A stretch of DNA of 64,000 nt, taken from positions 248,001 through 312,000 of the forward strand of contig CAYNVQ010000004.1 of the NCBI GenBank assembly GCA_964400735.1, given 5' to 3'. A model generated the notes under the pieces. That model was not told the DNA's origin. It did no database searches and worked only from the letters and a program-made list of their open reading frames with translations. This DNA comes from CAYNVQ01 sp964400735 (lineage in GTDB: Bacteria > Acidobacteriota > Aminicenantia > Aminicenantales > Aminicenantaceae). This document shows, in pieces, positions 18,688 through 28,700 of this stretch (positions within the stretch are counted from its first letter, which is position 1; each line of letters begins with the position of its first letter). Position numbers and translations under genes: made by a program.

Positions 18688-18813
18688 CAAAATATGAAGA
18701 AGCCCTTATGAAGATTTACGAGGCCCGTCTTGCAGAATGGCCTGTTCCTTATAAAAGCGTTTTCATTTGTCAAAAAATCAGGTAAAATCCATATTATTGT
18801 GACCGGGGCAGAT
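18688..18813 (+). pseudogene. duplicated fragment of the alpha/beta hydrolase gene
   Basis: About 125 bases nearly identical to bases ~15025-15150 of the membrane alpha/beta hydrolase gene. The deduced peptide is LPKYEEALMKIYEARLAEWP (parent: SPKYEETLMKIYDARLAEWP), then a frameshift after KSVFI that runs into a stop, with GKIH recognisable in the shifted frame. The fragment has no start or downstream catalytic part and is non-functional. The high identity suggests the duplication is not very old. Confidence 0.85.
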
Positions 18814-19047
18814 TAAAGATCGCGTTCATGAATAATTCAGGCGAATTGTGGAAAGAGATATCTTAATTTTATTTATATTATATGACTAAAATATCAATAT
18901 TATTCAATTGACAATTAATTAAATTAATTCGAATTAACCAATTAAATAAATTTTGAAGGAATAATAGAATTGAAAAGCACAATTTGGTCGCGATTGCATT
19001 TAGAGTGCAGAATTGGTTCTGTGTAACTCATTGATTCTGAATAAGGT

Positions 19048-19089
19048 GCACCTGTAGCTCAGTGGATAGAGCGACGGACTCCGGATCCG
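19048..19089 (+). pseudogene. 5' half of a tRNA-Arg(CCG) gene
   Basis: The sequence from GCACCTGTAGCTCAGTGG through GATAGAGCGACGG to ACTCCGGATCCG reproduces the acceptor 5' strand, D arm and anticodon arm (anticodon CCG) of a bacterial tRNA-Arg. It stops at the 3' side of the anticodon stem: no variable loop, T arm or acceptor 3' strand follows. It cannot be a functional tRNA. Such half-tRNAs are often attachment-site scars left by elements integrating at the anticodon region. Confidence 0.75.
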
Positions 19090-19233
19090 ATTTCAGCGAC
19101 TTTCCTAAGTCCTTGAAAACAAAGTAGTAGTCAATCTTTTCAACAATTTAGAGAATTTCGTCTAGGTGTGTGGAGGTATGCCCAGGTATGTGGAAGTACA
19201 TCCAGGGTGGTCACGATATGGTCACAATTCTGT

Positions 19234-19267
19234 TTGACAATCCATTCTCGCGTAAATAAGGTATATA
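19234..19267 (+). promoter_or_regulatory. possible sigma-70 promoter of the kinase gene
   Basis: A perfect TTGACA lies at 19234-19239. The best -10 candidates are TAAGGT at 19257-19262 (17-base spacer, weak match) and TATATA at 19262-19267 (22-base spacer, too long). The only -35-like box in the gap before the kinase ATG is this one, so a promoter is plausible but not firm. Confidence 0.3.
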
Positions 19268-19287
19268 TATATTAACAGATAGGGAAG

Positions 19288-22200
19288 ATGACGAAAGAAT
19301 GTCCTAAGTGCCATACCAAAAATCCTGAAGATTCAAAATTCTGCAAGGAATGTGCAACTCCTTTTCCAGACATCAAAGGGATATCCATATCTCAAACAAA
19401 AACACTCCAAACGCCATCAAAGGGACTAACCCGCGGGACTCTTTTCGCTGATCGTTACGAGATCATCGAAAAGCTCGGGGAAGGGGGGATGGGAACGGTC
19501 TACCGTGTCGAGGACACCAAGGTAGGAGAAGAGGTGGCCCTTAAGCTCATCAATCCCTTAGTTTCATCAGATTCAAAGACCATCGAACGCTTCCGCAACG
19601 AACTGAAGTTTGCCCGTAAAATCCGGCATAAAAATGTCTGCCAGATGTTCGATCTCGGCGAGGATGGGGAAACCCATTTCATCACCATGGAATTTGTCGC
19701 TGGGGAGGATCTCAAAAGCCTCTTAAGACGGACAGGGAAATTGACGGTCGAGATGGCCGTCCGGGTTGCCAAACAGGTGACAGAGGGATTGGCTGAAGCC
19801 CATCGATTAGGCATCGTCCATCGTGACTTGAAGCCTTCCAACATCATGATAGATAAAGAAGGCCATGCCCGGATCATGGATTTCGGTATTGCACGATCCA
19901 AAGAGGCCAGTGGAATAACCGGCGCTGGCTTGGTAATAGGGACTCCGGAGTATATGTCACCCGAACAGGCTGAGGGAAAGAAGGCTGATTCTCGATCTGA
20001 TATTTATTCACTGGGTGTGATTCTTTTCGAGGTGCTGACAGGAGAAAGACCCTTTGAAGGAGACAGTGCTCTTGGGATTGCCATGAAGCATAAAGGCGAG
20101 GAGCCAAGGGAGCCGCGCCTCCTGAACCCCAACATTCCTGAGTCCATCAATGAGCTGGTTCTGAAATGCCTGAAAAAAAATCCTTCGGAACGATACCAGA
20201 ACACAGAAGAATTACTGACGGAGCTCACTTCTCTGGACCTGAAACTGCCCGCTATCAAAACCCGGGAAAAACAAAAGAGTGGGCTTATATCTAAGGAGAT
20301 CACGGTCTCCTTCAGCTTGAGGAAATTTTTAGTGCCGGTGGTCGTCGTTATTATAGTTATTGCTGCTGGACTTTTCATTTGGCGGCCCTGGGCTCCAAAA
20401 ACAGTTTCTGTTGCTCCAACTGGAAAGCCGGCGTTGGCCATAGTGAATTTTAAAAATTTTACCGGGAACAGCGAAATAGATTGGTTGAAAAAGGCATTTC
20501 CAGCATATCTTAGAACTGATTTGGAGCAATCTAAATATATTAACGTCTTAAAAGAAGTCAAAATACAGAGTATCTTAATGGAAATCAATCTGCAGGATTC
20601 AGAGAATTTTGTTGAAACGGATCTTAAAAAAATAGCTGAATTGGGAGATGCCAGTCATATTCTTACAGGTCTAATCTTAAAATCTGAAAGCGCCTATAAA
20701 GTCAACGTGACATTGTATAGATCCGATACGTTGGAAGAATGCGGGGAGGTTGGCGTTGAAGGCAATCTTGAGAAAAACTTTACTGGGATGGTGGACGGGC
20801 TGACGCCTAAAATAAAGGATTTATTTGGTTTGACAGATACGCAAGTGGCCGATGACATTGACATGAATATCGGAATCTTCAGGCCAAAATCCAAAGAAGC
20901 CTTTGAGCTTTTTGCCGAGGGTTGGAGAGCCCACATGATAGAGAGAAATGAAAAAAAGGCTATACCTCTGATTGAAAAAGTTTTGGCAATAGAACCCGAG
21001 TTTGGCTATGGGTATAGTCTTCTGGCCCAATGCTATTTCAATATTGGCCTGAACGAAAAATCTCGGGAGTATGCTGAAAAAGCATTGGAGAAAAAAGGTA
21101 GGATGTCTGTTAGGGAGATGAATTATGCGACGGCCTACTTTAATATACATTCGGAAAAAACTTTGGATAAAGCTTTTGGAGCGTTTAAAGAGATACTAAA
21201 AGATTATCCCGATGACGATAACGCAAACGCTGATTTGGGATTCTTTAACATTGTTATAGAAGAATGGGATGAAACCATAAAATATTGCGGCAATCTATGG
21301 CGTATAGGATATAAATATTTCCCCGGGGTCTATCACCATCTTACCCTAGCCTATTGTGCAGAGGGCGAATATGACAAGGCTGAGGAATGTTCTAAATATT
21401 TTCTGGAGAATATCCGATGGGATCCAGTGATACACAGCGACCTGGTTTTTGTCTATCTATGCCAAGGAGATTATGATAAAGCTCTTCTTGTCGAAAAATC
21501 TCTAAAATCTGATCCAAAACTCACCAATATTTATGCAGAAGGATTGTTGAAGTATTGCCGGGAGGATTATAAAGGAGCCGAACTGAGCTTTGAAGAGCTA
21601 AGAAACTCTAAAGGTAGAGGGCTTCAAAATTGTGCATATGTGAATCTGCATAACACATTAGTCGCTCAAGGACGTTTTAGCGAGGCAAGAGCATATTTGA
21701 GAAGTGGAATGTCGTTTGCGGAAAGGAATCCAGCGAGCATGTATGATCCTAGTCTTTATCTTTGCCTTTTGTACAACTACATAATAACAGGACAAGAAGA
21801 TAAAGCGATAGATGCATTTGATGAATCTTGGGAGATTGCTCAAAACGCTGGGGTATTTTCGGAATCGTACAAGAGACAACTGGTGTATATGAAGGGGTTG
21901 GCACTGCTTGAAAAAGGGGATATTGTGGACGCTCGAAAAGTGGCCGTATCTCTCAAGAATCTTGTTGATTCCGGAAAAAATAGAAAAGCGATGAGATTGT
22001 ATTATCATCTGTGCGGTTTGATTGAAACACATAATGGAAACATTACTGAGGCCTTAAAATATTTTGAGGATGCTTTGAAATTATCTCCTTATCCAAATGA
22101 ATTTGATCTGGAGTTTGATTATAGGCTTGATATGGCTCCCTATCTGAATTCAATGGCCATGGTTTATGTCAAAATGGGAGAGCTGGATAAAGCTGTCGAG

Positions 22201-22422
22201 CAATGCGAAAAGATCCAAGCCTTGACTTTAGGAAGACAGTATTATGGTGATATTTATGCAAAGAGTTACTATATGCTGGGCAAAATTTTCGAGCAAAAAG
22301 GCTGGGTAGGGAAGGCCATCGAAAGCTATGAGAAGTTTCTCGAACTCTGGAAGGACGCTGATCCTGGGATAACTGAGGTGGAGGATGCGCAGAAAAGGCT
22401 GATAAGTTTGAAAAGAGATTAG
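19288..22422 (+). CDS. zinc-ribbon Ser/Thr protein kinase with membrane helix and TPR domain
   Basis: A 1044-residue Hanks-type kinase. An N-terminal zinc ribbon has Cys5/Cys8 and Cys19/Cys22 (CPKCHTKN, FCKEC). The kinase domain spans ~57-315: glycine loop GEGGMGTV, lysine in VALKL, HRDLKPSN, DFGIA and the APE-like SPEQ. One membrane helix at ~345-365 (VPVVVVIIVIAAGLFIW) is followed by a beta-rich segment (~375-500) and many tetratricopeptide-like repeats to the end. The sensor/TPR part would be extracytoplasmic. The 3' two-thirds of the gene is clearly richer in A and T than neighbouring genes, hinting at a different history. It is convergent with the TonB receptor gene, 61 bases away. Substrates unknown. 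Confidence 0.92.
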   Translation: MTKECPKCHTKNPEDSKFCKECATPFPDIKGISISQTKTLQTPSKGLTRGTLFADRYEIIEKLGEGGMGTVYRVEDTKVGEEVALKLINPLVSSDSKTIERFRNELKFARKIRHKNVCQMFDLGEDGETHFITMEFVAGEDLKSLLRRTGKLTVEMAVRVAKQVTEGLAEAHRLGIVHRDLKPSNIMIDKEGHARIMDFGIARSKEASGITGAGLVIGTPEYMSPEQAEGKKADSRSDIYSLGVILFEVLTGERPFEGDSALGIAMKHKGEEPREPRLLNPNIPESINELVLKCLKKNPSERYQNTEELLTELTSLDLKLPAIKTREKQKSGLISKEITVSFSLRKFLVPVVVVIIVIAAGLFIWRPWAPKTVSVAPTGKPALAIVNFKNFTGNSEIDWLKKAFPAYLRTDLEQSKYINVLKEVKIQSILMEINLQDSENFVETDLKKIAELGDASHILTGLILKSESAYKVNVTLYRSDTLEECGEVGVEGNLEKNFTGMVDGLTPKIKDLFGLTDTQVADDIDMNIGIFRPKSKEAFELFAEGWRAHMIERNEKKAIPLIEKVLAIEPEFGYGYSLLAQCYFNIGLNEKSREYAEKALEKKGRMSVREMNYATAYFNIHSEKTLDKAFGAFKEILKDYPDDDNANADLGFFNIVIEEWDETIKYCGNLWRIGYKYFPGVYHHLTLAYCAEGEYDKAEECSKYFLENIRWDPVIHSDLVFVYLCQGDYDKALLVEKSLKSDPKLTNIYAEGLLKYCREDYKGAELSFEELRNSKGRGLQNCAYVNLHNTLVAQGRFSEARAYLRSGMSFAERNPASMYDPSLYLCLLYNYIITGQEDKAIDAFDESWEIAQNAGVFSESYKRQLVYMKGLALLEKGDIVDARKVAVSLKNLVDSGKNRKAMRLYYHLCGLIETHNGNITEALKYFEDALKLSPYPNEFDLEFDYRLDMAPYLNSMAMVYVKMGELDKAVEQCEKIQALTLGRQYYGDIYAKSYYMLGKIFEQKGWVGKAIESYEKFLELWKDADPGITEVEDAQKRLISLKRD

Positions 22423-22483
22423 AATATAGAATTATTGAATTCGTCCCCGCAAGAATACAGAAATCAGCCGATATGGATCGCGA

Positions 22484-25279
22484 TTAAAATTTCAACGCGA
22501 ATTTGAGTTGCATCCAGCGGGGCAGTTGGCGTCCCCAAACCTCACCGAAGAGAGTTGTGTCTTCTTGGATATAAGAGACTGGTTTCTGGCTATCGAGAAG
22601 ATTGTAGACGTTCATCCCAACTTTCAATCGGATTCCCTTAAGAACAAACTCTCTCTCGGCCGCGAGATCTATGTACATATGAGGTGGTGTGGTCCGACTG
22701 CCTCGACCTTCAGGGAAAGTAATGAAGGCTCCTTGAGCCGGTGAGAATCCTTTCTTTTCCCAATGGTATCCGGATAGGTATTCGATGCTTAAAGATAAAA
22801 CAATCTTATAGGGCGCAAAATATGTCCCCAAAATCTTGGCCATGTGATCCACACTGTAGGGTAAGAATCCATACCATCCTTCATCCCCGATCGCTCCCGG
22901 TCCACCCAATCCTTGGTATAGCCAGTCCAAGGATTCCTTGTTAGGATCCCCTTCAGGCACATCTGGATGCATTCCGAACATCCCCCCCTGAAAGTCCATA
23001 CCCCATTCTGTGGTCCAGCTTAGTCGTTCGAAATAATTACCGGGATTTGTCCCCTTGGCTTGCGACCAGGTGTATGAAGCGTTAAGCATGAAACGCTGAG
23101 CGATCCTGCCATTCAATTCAACTTCAAGAGCCCTATAATCCCGTCTCCTGAGTTCAAAATTGGAATAAATGAGGTTCTCGCCTTGGAGGACCGGGTCATA
23201 TAGGTTAATGATTCCTGGGAGGTTCTTTGCATAGGAAAAGACCGCCCGAAACTTGAGCGCCCAGTTTGCTCCAATTTGTCTGTCGAATTCAGCAAGGAAC
23301 TTGGTCGATTTGTTAGGCTTGATATCAGGATCCACCTCAATTGGATAGGCTGTTCCGCTTTGTTCATAAAAGAATTCCCAGTTCGATGGATCTTTCAATT
23401 GCGATTCCGTCGGATTCTCTCCCCCCACCCAGTTATAATCCCTGAAGTTGTAGGCCATCTCTGTGTTGAAAAATCCGAGGAAACTTAGAGTGTGCGGCTG
23501 GGCGAAGCGGCCGAAGCCGAACTTGAGGATGTTCTTTCCATCACCCAGAAGATCCACAGTCAACGAGGCGCGCGGAGTCAGGAAATCCCAAATACCCCAA
23601 TTCCAGATCGGCTCTCCAATGTCGTTAAAGACCTTCTGTGTTTCAGTCCTTAGCCCCAGCATAAGGGAAAATCGGCCTATCGTAACATTATCCCCTATAT
23701 AAAATCCGAACCCGCTTTCGCTGTTATTGGCTCCACAAAGGCCGTATTCTTCTAGATACGCTGGGATTCCTGGAACCTCCCATGTGATATAGGTCCCGTT
23801 ATCGAACCCATTTCCCAACCAGAAGTCGAAATCTTGACCTGAAAATTTATAGCTGTATTCACCGCTGCTCTTGTTATAAGATAGCCCCATAACAATCTCA
23901 TGGTTTCCCCACTCCCCCATATTCAAGTATTGAGTGAGGTTGATAGCTATGTCTGTCTTTTGCTGATTTTCTGTCCATGAACAATCATAGTTATTTGTCT
24001 TCTGCGCGATGTCCAGCCAGTAATATGAGGGAGTATTGAAGTCCTCACTCATAATATTTTCTTCGTGTTTCTTTTTATATTGACCTATGGTGGCCGTCAA
24101 GAGGGTGTTTTCCGAAAGGATCCCCCTATAATTCACTCGGTAGAAATAATCGGAGTAGTTTACCTTTGTATAGAGTTCGGGAAGGCCGATTCCTCCTGTC
24201 TGATTCATAGAGGTGTCCAGGGCTGCGCTCAACGATAGGGTATGGTTTTCCTGAGGCGTATAAGTGATTTTCCCAAAGAAGTTATCGGTGCCGATGTTTC
24301 TCTTTCCGCCTGGAATGGTGAGCCAATCGAGAGTTTGACCTTGAGTGATGTCGGCCGATTGGTGCCAATTATTGGATATAAAGAACCAGAGTTTATCCTT
24401 GATGATGGGCCCACCTAGGTTAGCGAAGTAATCAGAGTGCGAACTTTCGGGCAATGTGGCTAGAGAGAGTTGATCCTGACGCTGGGCTCGAAGCTGTTGG
24501 TTTCTCAACAATACTCCCAGTTCCCCATGAAATGAGTTGCCACCGGATTTGGTCACTATATTGACAAAACCGCCCATAGCTTGCCCCAGATCAGGAGAGA
24601 ATCCTTCGGAGATGATTTGGATTTCTTCCCATGCATCATAAGGTATTTGAACGGCTAACTCGTTGTAGTTTGCTCCCTTCAAGGAAAAGCCATCGACTAG
24701 CCAATTGTTCCCAGCGTCTCCTTCTCCCCTGAAACCAGGGGAACCCGTATCGGTTCCGTCCACCGTGTTAGTCCTGACGCCAGTAACACCAGGAGTGTAA
24801 GAAACGACCTCAGCAATAGTACGGGCTTGAGTGGGAACGTGAGTCAAAGCTTCGCCGGTCAATCGATAGCTGTTGTCTGCGGTTGTCTTATCGATAAGCG
24901 GATTTTCAGCTGTGACCGTTACTTCCTCAGAAATGGCTGCAATCTTAAGAGTGATGGCAACACTCAGTGTAGCTCCCAGATAAACCCTATTTCCTGTCGT
25001 TATCAGCTTTTCAAATCCATCCAGCTCGAAGGTTAGGGAATAATCGCCCACAGGGAGGAGAGAAAGATGGAAACTCCCGTTTTTATCCGAGATCACGTTT
25101 CTTGTCCCTTGGAGACTCGGGCTTTGGGCTGTGATGAGGACTCCAGGGAGGGGTTCGCTCCTCTCATCTGTGATCTTTCCCTGAATTTCGCCTGTTTGCT
25201 CGGCTCTGAGCATTCCTATAGATAAAAAGAAGATGAGACATAGAGAGAAAGCGACTGCAGTCTTAGTAACAATCCTCAT
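22484..25279 (-). CDS. TonB-dependent outer-membrane receptor with carboxypeptidase-regulatory domain
   Basis: A 931-residue outer-membrane protein. A signal sequence (residues 1-26) is followed by a CarboxypepD_reg-like beta domain at ~30-115 (GEIQGKITDERSEPLPGVLI). A plug domain comes next (NPLIDKTTADNSYRLTGEAL, then FRGEGDAGNNWLVDGFS), and then a long beta-barrel ending in Phe (LKFALKF), as usual for outer-membrane barrels. Such OmpA/Oar-like receptors import or bind large substrates such as peptides or glycans. AGGAGGT lies just upstream of the ATG. No ligand-specific partner such as a SusD homologue is adjacent. The substrate is unknown. Confidence 0.92.
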   Translation of the reverse strand: MRIVTKTAVAFSLCLIFFLSIGMLRAEQTGEIQGKITDERSEPLPGVLITAQSPSLQGTRNVISDKNGSFHLSLLPVGDYSLTFELDGFEKLITTGNRVYLGATLSVAITLKIAAISEEVTVTAENPLIDKTTADNSYRLTGEALTHVPTQARTIAEVVSYTPGVTGVRTNTVDGTDTGSPGFRGEGDAGNNWLVDGFSLKGANYNELAVQIPYDAWEEIQIISEGFSPDLGQAMGGFVNIVTKSGGNSFHGELGVLLRNQQLRAQRQDQLSLATLPESSHSDYFANLGGPIIKDKLWFFISNNWHQSADITQGQTLDWLTIPGGKRNIGTDNFFGKITYTPQENHTLSLSAALDTSMNQTGGIGLPELYTKVNYSDYFYRVNYRGILSENTLLTATIGQYKKKHEENIMSEDFNTPSYYWLDIAQKTNNYDCSWTENQQKTDIAINLTQYLNMGEWGNHEIVMGLSYNKSSGEYSYKFSGQDFDFWLGNGFDNGTYITWEVPGIPAYLEEYGLCGANNSESGFGFYIGDNVTIGRFSLMLGLRTETQKVFNDIGEPIWNWGIWDFLTPRASLTVDLLGDGKNILKFGFGRFAQPHTLSFLGFFNTEMAYNFRDYNWVGGENPTESQLKDPSNWEFFYEQSGTAYPIEVDPDIKPNKSTKFLAEFDRQIGANWALKFRAVFSYAKNLPGIINLYDPVLQGENLIYSNFELRRRDYRALEVELNGRIAQRFMLNASYTWSQAKGTNPGNYFERLSWTTEWGMDFQGGMFGMHPDVPEGDPNKESLDWLYQGLGGPGAIGDEGWYGFLPYSVDHMAKILGTYFAPYKIVLSLSIEYLSGYHWEKKGFSPAQGAFITFPEGRGSRTTPPHMYIDLAAEREFVLKGIRLKVGMNVYNLLDSQKPVSYIQEDTTLFGEVWGRQLPRWMQLKFALKF

Positions 25280-25774
25280 CCTATACCTCCTTTTTTTCTA
25301 CACCAGAAAGTATCTATTTATAGTTCGAAGGTTTTTTTGAAATTTGAGATATTTCTGTTAACAATAGCATGATTTCCACCTTAAAACTGGATGAAATACC
25401 CTGCATTCAAATGATTGAAACCAGATAATTTATGATTTTTCCTAATCCAATTAATCTGCTTAATCCAGAATAATTATGTTAGCTGGGATATTGTATGTCA
25501 ACTATAAAATCATTTTTTGGTTAACAAAAAAAGGAATCGGCTGTACTCGCTTAATAGAATAGGAATAACGGATTTGGAATCCGTCGCTCTATTGAGTGAT
25601 ATTCATATGTAACCCACTCATTTTCAGCATGTTATTTCTTCTTATTATATTTAGAATGAGATAGTTGCGACTGAATTGTGACCGATGACAATAGTGGTGA
25701 GGTATTGAGAAAAGGCGTCGAATTCAGTCTTTCAATATTAATTTATTTCTGGGTGAGGTGGTGATATAACGATC
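25280..25774. other. 495-bp A/T-rich intergenic region with tRNA remnant
   Basis: No gene found. The region upstream of the TonB receptor (minus strand) is A/T-rich and should contain its promoter, but no pair of boxes stands out. A tRNA anticodon-arm remnant and a motif shared with the left tRNA scar are described separately. Confidence 0.5.
25566..25600 (-). pseudogene. tRNA anticodon-arm remnant (anticodon CCA, Trp-like)
   Basis: On the minus strand the bases read CACTCAATAGAGCGACGG followed by ATTCCAAATCCGTT. This gives the 3' side of a D arm and a perfect five-pair anticodon stem (ACGGA with TCCGT) around the loop TTCCAAA, anticodon CCA. The acceptor and T arms are absent. It matches the left tRNA scar base for base through ATAGAGCGACGGA. 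About 66 bases before it on the same strand is CACAATTCAGTCGC (25667-25680), resembling CACAATTTGGTCGC (18978-18991), which lies 56 bases before the other scar. Confidence 0.55.
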
Positions 25775-28700
25775 CTATTTTTTAATCATCCATTTATCTT
25801 GTTCCTTGGTGAGGATAAGTGTCGATTTTTGGCCGGGTTTAACGGTTATCGCTGTTTCAAAAGGCACAGGATCGACCAGCAGACGGAGGGTGTAGGATCC
25901 TTCCATCAATCTGATGGATTCTCCTCCCACTGTGCCCCTAGCTTTCACTTGACCTTCTTCATCCAGGATTTCGAACTCGATCGTCAGGGTCTGCTCGAGG
26001 GAAGAAAGCAATTCCTCGGAGTCTTTGGCATCCAGATAGGTTCCTTCGGTTGATTTGGCGATAGCTTCCAGTTCGGCCCTCTCCTCGGCCTCTTTTATGT
26101 CAAATCCGACGATATGCAGTTTCAGTTCAATGCCTGTTTCCTTCAAAGCAGGGGCAATCGTGTGGATATCGCCGTTACAGCTCTCGATGCCGTCGGTAAT
26201 CAGGATGATGCTTCCGTTTTGGATGTCTTTAAAATCGTTCCCTGCTTGAAGAACAGAATAGACCAGCGGCGTTTTTCCCTTGGGCTGGATGGTGCCGATG
26301 ATATCGATCAGATGGGCCTTGTCGATGGGGCCGATGGGGACCTTGAGCTCCGTATCCTGGCAGGCCCGCCGGTCGTTGAGTCCGTATCGATGCCCGTACA
26401 ACCGCAGGCCCACGTTCATCGCGTCCGGGAGCCCGTTGATGATCTGCTCCAGAACATCTTTGGCGATGGATATTTTGGCCACTCCTTCTATCTGGCCCCA
26501 CATAGAATTAGAGGCGTCCAGTATGATCTCCACATTTTTTGAGGCTATTTTTTCTTTTCCCTTTTCGAAGACGACTTCCACAGATCCTGGCCTGGGTATT
26601 CTCTCTCTCATATAGATCGGCAAGTGACCACAGCAGAGTTCCAGCATGAGCGCCCCGAGAGCCGTAGTGTAAATTGTCATGTTTGTTTCTTCTTGAGCAC
26701 CCTCCCAGCTCCCGTCCTGATTCTGGTGATCGACAAGCAATCGACACATCCAGCTCTTCCAGATCCTCCAGTCATCATCCCCGGAATTCAGCATAGCGCG
26801 GGTGGCGTAATACCAGTAGTAAAAGGGGAAGCCCGCTCCCGGATCTTCAAATTCCCAGACTGATGGATTATCTTGCATATAACGCAAAGTGGGAGAGATC
26901 AAAGGATCATCGTCATATCCGCATAGCTGCAATCCCAGCGCCCCGATTCCAGCCCTCACACAACCCGTTTCTCCACTTCCCACCTTGTATGTAAAAGCCT
27001 GCTCCTCCTTGTCGTAGCAGGCTCTCAAAAAGTCGGCGGCCTTTTGTAATGGCCATTCGGGTATGGCAAATCCGGCCATAAGTCCTGCTTTGAGCGCCAG
27101 TATTTGCCATCCTGTGATCGAGATATCGCTATCTGTGCTGTCGGGATCATAGCGCCAACCTCCGTAATGGGGCGAGTCTGAGTTGACCGGGCCTCCGAGG
27201 ATCTCTGGTTTGTTTTCTGTATTTTGTACCCGGAAGATCAATTGCAAGGCATCTTCGATGATTGGCTCAAGGCTGGGATCATCCAATTCAACCACGGCTT
27301 CGATCAAAGCCAAAGTGGCGATACCGTGTTCATACATGGGATTGTTCGTATGGATCAATCCGCCGTAATAGGCCGCGTTCTTGGATCCTGGTTCGTAATT
27401 TGTTGAGGGGGTGTACTTGCTTTTGAGGAAGTCTATAGCTTTGGTGATGTTTGAGGAATATTTTTTCGGCACGCAATCTGCACCAATGAATGCCATCAGG
27501 GCGAGTCCCGCGATGCCGACATTCCCCTCGTACATACCTGGCCAATATCCCCCTGTGGTTTGTTTCAGGGCTAAACAATCCAAAGCCCTGGTGAGGGATT
27601 CGTTTATTTCCTCAGGCGTTGCAGGCGGTTTAGTGTATTCAGCTGACTTCAGCGAATATGGCGTATCCGTATTGCCTCCGACACTGTTGACAGTGATGTA
27701 ATACCTGCCTGGGTGAACCTTCATCCTCACAAGCATTTCGTTATCATTTTCCTCCGTTATATTTGCCCGTTTCAGTCGATTCCCATCGACATCGAACAAT
27801 TCAAGGAACAGATCCACTTGAGGGATGGCAGATAGCTCAACCACCCATATGGCTGGACCTGGTTCCGGCACGGTTATCGTAAACCAGTCGATGTCTTGGT
27901 GAGGATTGGCGTATCCTTTAGTCTCTTGTTTAAATTTAATTTCGTTTGCGTGCTCGCTGTCGTCGTTTGGTTCGAATTCCTGGCCTTCCTCCCATGGGCC
28001 GATCAGCTGGGTGCTGAGCTTGTATTTATGCGTTTCGTTCTTTTCGCTCCCGGCAACATTGATATAATAGACACCTTCAGTCACACCGAAATTTACGATC
28101 TCTTCTGGTTCACCCTCGTAAACTGAATCAGCGACTTTCAAACGTTCGCCATTTGCATCATAGATTTCAAAATAAGTTTCGACTCCTGGCACTCCACTTA
28201 GGTCAAGTCGAATGATATGCTTACCGGATTCACTGATGACGAGCTTGTACCAGTCATAGTCGCTAGGGTTCTGAAATAATCCTTCGATTCTCTCGCCAAG
28301 ACGAAGTTCGTTTGCGTGCTCGCTGTCGTCGTTTGGTTCGAATTCCTGGCCTTCCTCCCATGGGCCGATCAGCTGGGTGCTGAGCTTGTATTTATGCGTT
28401 TCGTTCTTTTCGCTTCCGCATACATTAATGTAATAGATCCCTTCAGTCACCCCAAAATTGATTATCTCTTCTGGATCACCCTCGTAACCCGTATCGGCAC
28501 GTTTGAGATATTCCCCTTTCTCATTATAGATTTCTAGATATGTTCCGACTTCTGGGACTCCGGACAGCTCGATCCGGATGATGTTCTTTCCGGATTCACT
28601 GATGACGAGCTTATACCAATCTGAATCGTATTCGGTCTGAAATAGCCCCTCGATACTTTCACCAAGGCGCAGATCATTGGCTTCTTCGCGGCTGTTGTTC

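Larger units (their letters stand above)
18390..19287. other. 898-bp scar region with remnants of mobile DNA
   Basis: No intact gene. From left to right it contains a transposase-like C-terminal remnant (minus), a duplicated fragment of the upstream hydrolase (plus), a very A/T-rich stretch (about 18840-18965), a 5' half tRNA-Arg, and a segment with repeated GGTCAC motifs (19207-19225). A possible promoter for the kinase gene sits at its right end. The pattern suggests repeated insertion and decay. Confidence 0.65.

Noticed and set aside
19048..19120. Complete tRNA-Arg gene
   Set aside because: Only the 5' half and anticodon arm are present; no T arm or 3' acceptor strand follows.
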